NCBI GenBank assembly: GCA_963977845.1
Contig: CAXBPZ010000037.1
Span: forward strand, 1 to 6,462
Direction of reading: 5' to 3'
DNA length: 6,462 nt
DNA from: Methylopumilus sp003533095
GTDB lineage: Bacteria; Pseudomonadota; Gammaproteobacteria; Burkholderiales; Methylophilaceae
The notes under the pieces: model-generated
What the model was told of the DNA's origin: nothing
The model's database searches: none
The model's input: only the letters and a program-made list of their open reading frames with translations
Position numbers and translations under genes: made by a program
Part shown: piece after piece, positions 1-5,556 of the stretch
Layout: each line of letters starts with the position of its first letter
Numbering within the stretch: position 1 is the first letter of the stretch

Positions 1-178
1 AGTTATATTCTCAATGATCGCCATTCACTATTACCCAATGCTATCCGTTCCTTTAATTCCTTTTACAATTTTAATTGGGTTATCTAGACCTATTTTGGGT
101 CTTCATTACCCTAGCGATGTTCTAGTCGGTGCCCTTATTGGCATTTTAATTTCAACCATTTCTTTTTACATCATCTAA
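1..178 (+). CDS. PAP2-family phosphatase, C-terminal fragment
   Basis: This reading frame is open from the left edge (first full codon at base 2) and ends at a TAA at 176-178, so only the last 58 residues are present. The fragment holds SRPILGLHYPSD, which fits the third PAP2 phosphatase motif SR-x5-H-x3-D: the His is the proposed nucleophile and the Asp its partner. Hydrophobic stretches lie on both sides, as expected for the last membrane helices of an integral-membrane PAP2 enzyme. Family members remove phosphate from phosphatidic acid, undecaprenyl diphosphate or similar lipid phosphates. The substrate cannot be told from this fragment, and the first two motifs lie outside the window. The next gene's ATG follows the stop with no gap, so the two are probably co-transcribed and translationally coupled. 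Confidence 0.85.
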   Translation, partial: VIFSMIAIHYYPMLSVPLIPFTILIGLSRPILGLHYPSDVLVGALIGILISTISFYII

Positions 179-1390
179 ATGAATATACTTTTTATTTCCG
201 ATGTTTTTTTTCCGCGTGTGAATGGTGTATCGACATCCATCCATACTTTTGCAAACGAACTTAAAGCGCTTGGACATCAAGTCACACTCATCGCGCCTTC
301 TTATGGCGATGACGACAAGCATGAGGATTGGATTGTGAGAGTGCCCTCTCATAAGATTTATTTTGATCCTGAAGATCGTTTAATGAATTTTGGTAAATTA
401 AAAGCATTATTGCCTTGGATTGAAGAAAGACATTTTGATGTGATACATATTCATACGCCATTTACAGCGCACTACGTTGGTATTCATTTTGGTAAAAAAT
501 TGGATATTCCAGTCGTTGAAACTTATCACACATTCTTTGAAGATTATTTGCACCATTACTTACCATTTATCCCACAGTTTATTTCCAGAAAGCTTGCGAG
601 AACGATATCAAGAAGGCAATGTAATGCCGTCGATGGCATTGTGTCACCATCAAAGCCTATGCTGGATGTCTTGAAGCAATACGGCATCAACACATCTTCA
701 GAGGTTGTGGCAACAGGTTTGGATGAATCAAGTTTTGCTAAAGTAGATGGTGAAGCTTTTAGGATAAGTCATGACATTCCATTAACACAACCGATGCTTT
801 TATTTGTAGGTCGTGTGGCTCATGAAAAGAATATTGAGTTCTTGCTCGAGATGCATGTGAAATTAATTCAAAAACATCCTGATGCTTTACTAGTCATTAC
901 AGGGGAAGGTCCAGCAGAAGAGTCTATTAAAGCTTCAATTGCTAGATTAGGCCTTGTGAATAAAGTTAAGATGATTGGGTACTTAGACAGAAGTCACGAA
1001 CTTATTGCATGTTATAAAGCGGCTGATATCTTTGTCTTTGCATCAAAGAGTGAAACACAAGGCTTAGTCCTTTTAGAAGCGATGGCTCAAGGTACGGCTG
1101 TCGTGGCACTAGCAGAACTTGGAACCAAATCAATTCTTATTGAAGGAGAGGGTGTCTTAATCGCTAAAGACGATACAAGTGATTTTGCGGATAAGGTCAG
1201 TATCCTTTTATCTGATTCGATCAAACGTCAAGGCATTGGTGAGAAGGGTAGACAATACGCAGAAGCCAAATGGAGTGCTCATGCCTTAGCTAAAAAAGTT
1301 GCCAAATTCTACAAAAATATCATCACACAAAAGACCTCGTTAGCGAGATATACCAGCACTAAAATTGGTAGTGCTAAAGGTGCTGCCTAG
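179..1390 (+). CDS. GT4-family glycosyltransferase, diacylglycerol glycosyltransferase-like
   Basis: This 403-residue protein has the two-domain GT-B layout of retaining GT4 glycosyltransferases. The N-terminal acceptor domain (about 1-195) opens with MNILFISDVFFPRVNGVSTS, whose NGV turn is at 15-17. HIHTPF (90-95) and ETYHTFFEDYLHHY (114-127) recall the HTxY/YHTxYEDY segments of bacterial diacylglycerol glucosyltransferases. The C-terminal nucleotide-sugar domain starts near FVGRVAHEKN (209-218), followed by GEGP (242-245) and the EX7E motif E292-E300 in SETQGLVLLEAMAQG. No signal peptide or clear membrane helix is seen, so it is probably a peripheral membrane or cytosolic enzyme. The ATG at 179 directly follows the upstream TAA. 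It gives the normal family N terminus, although no Shine-Dalgarno sequence precedes it. The fold and class are clear. The lipid acceptor is inferred from motif resemblance and the PAP2 neighbour, and a mannosyl or other lipid or polysaccharide glycosyltransferase is possible. Confidence 0.88.
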   Translation: MNILFISDVFFPRVNGVSTSIHTFANELKALGHQVTLIAPSYGDDDKHEDWIVRVPSHKIYFDPEDRLMNFGKLKALLPWIEERHFDVIHIHTPFTAHYVGIHFGKKLDIPVVETYHTFFEDYLHHYLPFIPQFISRKLARTISRRQCNAVDGIVSPSKPMLDVLKQYGINTSSEVVATGLDESSFAKVDGEAFRISHDIPLTQPMLLFVGRVAHEKNIEFLLEMHVKLIQKHPDALLVITGEGPAEESIKASIARLGLVNKVKMIGYLDRSHELIACYKAADIFVFASKSETQGLVLLEAMAQGTAVVALAELGTKSILIEGEGVLIAKDDTSDFADKVSILLSDSIKRQGIGEKGRQYAEAKWSAHALAKKVAKFYKNIITQKTSLARYTSTKIGSAKGAA

Positions 1391-3015
1391 TAAAGCTCTA
1401 TATCGTATCTCCATTCAATCTTCTTCCAGTCAGACGCCTCTTTATTGAGTCCAAATTGAATGAATGGATTTTTTTCGAGCCAGGTTTTTGAAATTTTTAG
1501 TTTAAATCCTTTTGCGCTCTGCTGAACTTTTATAAGCGGAAGTGCAGCATCCTCTCTTTTTCTAGAGACAACATGAGCCAATCTCAAGCAGAATAATAGA
1601 TGCCAGTCGATATAACCCGGGCTTACAGGGAGCTTATTAAGTTTTCCGTTGTGACCTAATACAAGCCCTGCGAGCCTTGCTTGATCGAGTCTTGAGAATC
1701 CAGGCAAGTCAGCATTTGAAATGATATAAGCAGAATGTTTTTGATAGTCAGCTCTGGATACTGATAAACCTACTTCGTGTAAGAATGACGCCCATGTTAA
1801 AAGTTTACGGTTATTTTTTCTATCTTCTTTTTTGAAGGTAGGTAGTTGATCTAGAAAGAAGTCAGCGGTTTCGTTGACGCGCTTAAATTGTGCTTCATCT
1901 ACATTAAAGCGTTTACCTAGCTGCTCAATAAGACCGTGTCTCGTATCTGGATTTTCTAATTTCCCGATAGAGTTAAAAAGCGTTTTAAGAATACCTTTTT
2001 TCTTTGTGTGCGCACCATTTTTAGATTGATCATAGAGGTGATGAAGCGAGCCAAAAAGAAGGGCAGCTTCTGTAATCTCCATATGCTCAATATTTAATTC
2101 CTCAAAAGCTGAGATCATGATAGCAAGACCTCCAGGAAGCACAGGTTTACGATCAGATTTTAATCCTAAAAGACTTAGTTTTTCTGTGTACTTTGTTTCA
2201 AGTAGGTTCTTCTTAAGGAGCTCGAGACCATGTCTTGTAATAACACCACCTGATTCTTCAACCGGAAGGTTATGTGGTTCTCCACTTAACCCATTCAGTG
2301 CGATAAGTTCCGCAATTGCCCTCGCTGTCCCTGAAGAGCCGATGGCCTGCTCCCAACCCATTTTTCTGTAGAAAGGGGCAATTCCTTTGATCTCTTTTAA
2401 TGCAGCATTTTGAGCGGCCTTGAAATTTTCTTCACTCACAAAACCTTCTGAAAAGAATCTTTGGCTAAAGGAAACGCAACCAATCGGAAGAGATTCGAGA
2501 AGTTTTGGCTCATGACCGTCTCCTATGATAATTTCAGTAGATCCACCCCCAATATCAAATACAAGACGCTTTCCCACGCACATAGGTGCTATATGGGAAG
2601 CCCCAATATAGATGAGTCTTGCTTCTTCATTGCCTGAAATGACATCAATAGGAAAACCTAAAAGTTTTTCAGCTTCATCAACAAATTTTTTAGCATTGCG
2701 CGCGACTCGAAACGTGTTGGTAGCGACTGCAACCACTTGATTAGGACTAAAACTTCTTAGGCGGTCACCAAATCTTAAAATAGCTGCGAGTGCTTTAGTC
2801 ATCGACTCTTCGCTTAATTCATTATCTTTATTAAGGCCTCCAGCAAGCCTTACCGTGTCTCTTAGGGTATCGATCGTTTGAAATTGAACGCCTGTAGGAA
2901 GATGGTTAATTTTTGCGATCATCATCCTGAAGCTATTGGAGCCTAGATCAATAGAGGCATATAAACCATTGAGGTTTTCAGAGGATTTGTCTGTTTTGAG
3001 CTGAGATAAAATCAT
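1387..3015 (-). CDS. ppx: Exopolyphosphatase (Ppx/GppA family)
   Basis: This 542-residue protein of the ASKHA phosphatase fold removes terminal phosphate from polyphosphate. The first phosphate-binding loop is SIDLGSNSFR (21-30). SGNEEARLIY (127-136) is the segment that carries the catalytic Glu, and the second phosphate loop is LVFDIGGGSTE (151-161). GSSGTARA (226-233) and LPGGLAIM (293-300) complete the Ppx/GppA core. The region from about 330 onward is the long C-terminal helical HD-like domain (LHEVGLS 412-418, KHSAYII 426-432), which separates full-length Ppx from short, core-only homologues. Length is close to the roughly 500 residues of E. coli Ppx. GppA (pppGpp phosphatase) is the alternative, but divergence from ppk favours Ppx. 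The ATG at 3015 is the only reasonable start, because no other ATG, GTG or TTG lies between it and the first motif. No Shine-Dalgarno sequence is seen. The gene is divergent from ppk behind a Pho box, and its stop overlaps the glycosyltransferase stop. Confidence 0.93.
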   Translation of the reverse strand: MILSQLKTDKSSENLNGLYASIDLGSNSFRMMIAKINHLPTGVQFQTIDTLRDTVRLAGGLNKDNELSEESMTKALAAILRFGDRLRSFSPNQVVAVATNTFRVARNAKKFVDEAEKLLGFPIDVISGNEEARLIYIGASHIAPMCVGKRLVFDIGGGSTEIIIGDGHEPKLLESLPIGCVSFSQRFFSEGFVSEENFKAAQNAALKEIKGIAPFYRKMGWEQAIGSSGTARAIAELIALNGLSGEPHNLPVEESGGVITRHGLELLKKNLLETKYTEKLSLLGLKSDRKPVLPGGLAIMISAFEELNIEHMEITEAALLFGSLHHLYDQSKNGAHTKKKGILKTLFNSIGKLENPDTRHGLIEQLGKRFNVDEAQFKRVNETADFFLDQLPTFKKEDRKNNRKLLTWASFLHEVGLSVSRADYQKHSAYIISNADLPGFSRLDQARLAGLVLGHNGKLNKLPVSPGYIDWHLLFCLRLAHVVSRKREDAALPLIKVQQSAKGFKLKISKTWLEKNPFIQFGLNKEASDWKKIEWRYDIELY

Positions 3016-3025
3016 AAAGGACGCT

Positions 3026-3031
3026 AATTTA
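3026..3031 (-). promoter_or_regulatory. Predicted -10 element of the ppx promoter
   Basis: On the minus strand TAAATT (4 of 6 matches to TATAAT) begins exactly 10 bp after the end of the ppx-facing Pho box, the usual spacing for PhoB-activated promoters. Transcription would then start near 3019, only about 4 nt before the ATG. The hexamer is weak and was chosen by position, so this is a prediction. Confidence 0.5.
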
Positions 3032-3041
3032 AATCAAGTTT

Positions 3042-3059
3042 GTGACATATCGATGACAT
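3042..3059 (-). promoter_or_regulatory. Pho box (PhoB site) facing ppx
   Basis: Read on the minus strand the site is ATGTCAT-CGAT-ATGTCAC: two 7-bp direct repeats with a 4-bp A/T-leaning spacer. This matches the enterobacterial Pho box (CTGTCAT repeats, 11-bp period), with TGTCA intact in both halves. Only the first base of each repeat differs from the C of the consensus. It points towards ppx and ends 26 bp before its ATG, where it would replace the -35 element. No third repeat is found 11 bp further on either side. Confidence 0.82.
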
Positions 3060-3068
3060 ATCTCATAA

Positions 3069-3086
3069 ATGTCATGTAAGTGTCAC
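3069..3086 (+). promoter_or_regulatory. Pho box (PhoB site) facing ppk
   Basis: The site reads ATGTCAT-GTAA-GTGTCAC on the plus strand: two 7-bp direct repeats with a 4-bp spacer and an 11-bp period. TGTCA is intact in both halves, and the second half ends in the Y (C/T) expected of the consensus. It points towards ppk and ends 22 bp before its ATG. A weak extra upstream half (TATCTC at 3059-3064, 4 of 6 matches) is in register but is not convincing. Confidence 0.82.
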
Positions 3087-3096
3087 ATTCGGTAAT

Positions 3097-3102
3097 CACA
3101 AT
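3097..3102 (+). promoter_or_regulatory. Predicted -10 element of the ppk promoter
   Basis: CACAAT (4 of 6 matches to TATAAT) begins exactly 10 bp after the end of the ppk-facing Pho box, mirroring the arrangement on the ppx side. A start about 7 bp downstream would fall at or next to the ppk ATG. GATAGT at 3103-3108 is an alternative hexamer, but its spacing is worse and it would place the start inside the coding region. Confidence 0.45.
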
Positions 3103-3108
3103 GATAGT

Positions 3109-5223
3109 ATGAATATTGTGAAATCTAAACTTAATTTATTAAATCGCGAATTAGAAGCACTCGAATTTAACCGACGCGTTCTGGCCTTAGCCCAAAATCT
3201 TAAAATACCCCTTCTAGAGCGTCTTAAATATATTTGTATTGTTTCAAGTAATTTAGACGAATTTTTTGAAATTCGAATTGCGGTGTTAAAGGAGCAGTTA
3301 AGAAAGAATCCTAAGAGCAAAACGCAAGACGGTTTAATAGTAGGTGATGCTTACTTAAAGATTGTCAAAGAGACACAAACGCTTGTAAGTCACAAATATA
3401 AAATATTTCAGAAAGATATTTTGCCAAGACTCGAGAGAGAAGGGATCCACTTGCACTTTGAAAGTGCCTGGACACCAAGCCAACATCGTTGGGCTAAAAA
3501 TTATTTTGAAAAAGAGTTAGTTCCATTGCTCACCCCGATTGTTCTAGATCCAGCACATCCCTTTCCTAAAGTGATTAATAAAAGCTTAAATTTCTTCGTA
3601 ACTTTAGAGGGCAAAGATGATTTTGGAAGAATGCCAAAATTAGCTGTGGTCCAAGCACCAAGATCCATTCCACGTGTCATTCAGATGCCAACACGCATTA
3701 GCCAAAAACCCTACGGACTTGTGATCTTATCGACATTTATGCAATCTTTCGTTCATGAGCTCTTTCCAGGGATGAAGATTACAGGATGTTATCAATTCAG
3801 AGTCACAAGAAATTCAGATTTGTTTGTTTCAGATGACGACATATCCGATTTAAAGGAATCTTTAAAGGGCGAACTTTCTACAAGACACTTAGGTGATGCA
3901 GTGAGGCTTGAGATTTCATCTGATATTCCAGATCACTTACTTAAGTATTTAAGAAGATCTTGCGACCTAAATCCTGAAGATTGTTATCGCGTCGATGGCC
4001 CCGTTAACTTAATGCGTTTGATGCAGGTAGCAGATATCGTGAATCGACCTGACTTAAAATTCCCAGCGCATACACCTAAGTTAACACCTATTAAGGGATC
4101 TATTTTTGATGAGCTTAAAACTCGCGACATACTCCTTCATCACCCCTATGAGAGCTTTGAGCCTGTTTTAAATTTATTAAGAACCGCTGCAAAAGATCCT
4201 GACGTACTAGCAATTAAACAAACGATTTATAGAACGGGTAATGTTTCCCCAGTCATGGATGCTTTAATTGAAGCCGCTAAGAATGGTAAGGAAGTCACAG
4301 TGATTGTAGAGCTCTTAGCTCGATTTGATGAAGAGACAAACATATCTTGGGCTGCCAAATTAGAGGAAGTCGGTGCGCACGTAGTTTATGGTGTAGTAAA
4401 GCACAAGTGTCACGCCAAGATGATTATGATTGTGAGAAAAGAATTAATACCTGCAAAGGGTAAGAAGAAACCAGAACACACCTTAAAACGCTATGTCCAC
4501 TTAGGAACAGGAAACTATCATCCAAGAACCGCTAAGTTATATACAGACTTTGGTTTGATGACATCAAACGTTTCCATATGTGACGATGTCCATAAAATTT
4601 TTATGCAACTCACGGGTACGAGTCGTTTAATTAAATTAAAGTCTTTATGGCATTCGCCATTTACTATGTTTGATCAAGTGGTGAAGCATATTCAAGCTGA
4701 AGCTAAAGCAGCAAAATTAGGTAAGCCCGCAAGAATTGTTGCAAAAGTAAATGCACTTTTAGAGCCGTCAGTGATTAATGAACTTTATAAGGCCTCACAA
4801 GCAGGAGTCAAAATTGATTTGATCGTAAGAGGAGTATGTGCGCTTAAACCGAAAGTGAAGGGGCTTTCAGAAAATATTCGTGTGCGATCTATCGTGGGGC
4901 AATTTTTAGAGCATCATCGTATATTCTATTTTTATGCGCACGGTAAAGAAGAAGTTTACTTATCTTCTGCTGACTGGATGGATCGAAATTTATTTAGAAG
5001 AATTGAAGTAGCCTTTCCAATTTTAGATCCCGAGCTAAAACAAAAAGTGATCAGTGAAGGCTTAAATGAATTATTAAAAGATGTATCGAGTTGGAATATG
5101 AATGCCGATGGACTCTACAAACAAAGTGCAAAATCCTCAAATGTTAAACTATCAGGCCAACAAAGCTTACTACTTAAGTATAGTGTTGTAGCTCCCTTAC
5201 AAAAAAGAAAAAATAAAGCCTAA
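3109..5223 (+). CDS. ppk: Polyphosphate kinase 1
   Basis: This 704-residue PPK1 reversibly transfers the gamma-phosphate of ATP to growing polyphosphate, usually at the inner membrane. The N-terminal domain begins LNRELEALEFNRRVL (11-25), followed by SSNLDEFFEIR (46-56). A middle head domain leads to the two phospholipase D-like catalytic domains. R375 (QTIYRTG) and R405 (LLARFDEE) match the Mg/phosphate-binding arginines. H435 (KCHAKM) matches the phosphorylated His. H464 (RYVHLGTGNYHPRTAKLYTDFG) and H602 (FLEHHRIFYF) match the two later conserved His residues. YLSSADWMDRNLFRRIEVAFPI (617-638) is the expected C-terminal signature. Relative to the E. coli protein (688 residues) a Lys-rich stretch of about 10 residues is inserted after H435. 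The ATG at 3109 gives the normal family N terminus. No Shine-Dalgarno sequence precedes it, and a GTG at 3118 is the only near alternative. A Pho box lies 22 bp upstream, and the stop overlaps the fdx stop. Confidence 0.97.
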   Translation: MNIVKSKLNLLNRELEALEFNRRVLALAQNLKIPLLERLKYICIVSSNLDEFFEIRIAVLKEQLRKNPKSKTQDGLIVGDAYLKIVKETQTLVSHKYKIFQKDILPRLEREGIHLHFESAWTPSQHRWAKNYFEKELVPLLTPIVLDPAHPFPKVINKSLNFFVTLEGKDDFGRMPKLAVVQAPRSIPRVIQMPTRISQKPYGLVILSTFMQSFVHELFPGMKITGCYQFRVTRNSDLFVSDDDISDLKESLKGELSTRHLGDAVRLEISSDIPDHLLKYLRRSCDLNPEDCYRVDGPVNLMRLMQVADIVNRPDLKFPAHTPKLTPIKGSIFDELKTRDILLHHPYESFEPVLNLLRTAAKDPDVLAIKQTIYRTGNVSPVMDALIEAAKNGKEVTVIVELLARFDEETNISWAAKLEEVGAHVVYGVVKHKCHAKMIMIVRKELIPAKGKKKPEHTLKRYVHLGTGNYHPRTAKLYTDFGLMTSNVSICDDVHKIFMQLTGTSRLIKLKSLWHSPFTMFDQVVKHIQAEAKAAKLGKPARIVAKVNALLEPSVINELYKASQAGVKIDLIVRGVCALKPKVKGLSENIRVRSIVGQFLEHHRIFYFYAHGKEEVYLSSADWMDRNLFRRIEVAFPILDPELKQKVISEGLNELLKDVSSWNMNADGLYKQSAKSSNVKLSGQQSLLLKYSVVAPLQKRKNKA

Positions 5224-5555
5224 CCTTCTTTCGCCATATTAATTGTGTATCTAGGAATTTCTATGGTGAGATCTGTTTTATCTACAATAGCCTGACATGA
5301 GAGCCTTGATTGAGGTTCTAAGCCCCATGCCTTATCAAGAAGATCTTCTTCTAAGTCATCAGCTTCATTAAGTGTATTAAATCCTTCTCTTATAATGACG
5401 TGGCATGTGGTGCATGCACAAACTTGATCGCACGCGTGTTCGATTTCAATATGGTTTTGCAATAAATTCTCGCAAATTGAAAGGCCCGATTTAGCTTCAA
5501 TGACTTCGCCTTGAGGGCAAATTTCAACATGAGGCAAAATAATAATTTTTGGCAT
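5220..5555 (-). CDS. fdx: [2Fe-2S] ferredoxin of the Isc iron-sulfur assembly system
   Basis: This 111-residue adrenodoxin-type ferredoxin supplies electrons to Isc-type cluster assembly on IscU. The cluster ligands are C42, C48, C51 and C87 (ACDQVCACTTC, then SRLSCQA), in the C-x5-C-x2-C...C spacing of Isc ferredoxins. The extra Cys at 46, also present in E. coli Fdx, is retained. The acidic patch around DDLEEDLLDKAWGLEPQSRLSC (66-87) is typical of the family and is the likely IscS-binding face. The length equals that of E. coli Fdx. The gene follows hscA after a single base, so the two are co-transcribed. A weak AAGG (5568-5571) lies 12 nt upstream of the ATG, inside hscA, so coupling from hscA probably matters. 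The 3' end overlaps the ppk stop by 4 nt. Confidence 0.96.
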   Translation of the reverse strand: MPKIIILPHVEICPQGEVIEAKSGLSICENLLQNHIEIEHACDQVCACTTCHVIIREGFNTLNEADDLEEDLLDKAWGLEPQSRLSCQAIVDKTDLTIEIPRYTINMAKEG

Positions 5556-5556
5556 A

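Larger units (their letters stand above)
3016..3108. promoter_or_regulatory. Divergent ppx-ppk promoter region with mirrored Pho boxes
   Basis: This 93-bp gap is the only substantial non-coding stretch in the window and must hold the promoters of both divergent genes. Its centre (3041-3087) is a near-perfect interrupted palindrome centred on 3064: GTGACAT...ATGACAT on the left is mirrored by ATGTCAT...GTGTCAC on the right. Each arm is itself a pair of direct repeats at an 11-bp period. That is the layout of a PhoB binding site, not of a simple dyad operator. Nine bases (3060-3068) separate the arms. The link to PhoB is inferred from the motif and from the polyphosphate function of both flanking genes. 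Confidence 0.85.

Noticed and set aside
1351..1375. Inverted repeats near the glycosyltransferase end (AGCACT/AGTGCT at 1355-1360 and 1370-1375, and TACCA/TGGTA overlapping them) as a terminator.
   Set aside because: The stems are only 5-6 bp, no T-run follows, and the whole structure lies inside the coding sequence.
2117..2371. 84-codon plus-strand open frame inside ppx.
   Set aside because: It lies wholly antisense to well-conserved ppx coding sequence (the GSSGTARA to LPGGLA region), and its translation shows no recognisable domain. It is a shadow frame.
3041..3087. Possible CRP/FNR-type operator (TGTGA ... TCACA at the outer ends of the palindrome).
   Set aside because: The half-sites are far more than the 6 bp apart needed for such a dimer site. 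The 11-bp direct repeats inside each arm explain the sequence better as Pho boxes.
3096..3320. 74-codon minus-strand open frame covering the start of ppk and part of the intergenic region.
   Set aside because: It is antisense to the conserved PPK1 N terminus and has no recognisable features, so it is best explained as a shadow.
5201..5235. A-rich stretch and TTCTTT around the ppk/fdx junction as a bidirectional terminator.
   Set aside because: The only pairing is about 6 A/T-dominated base pairs with no G+C-rich stem, so it is too weak to call.
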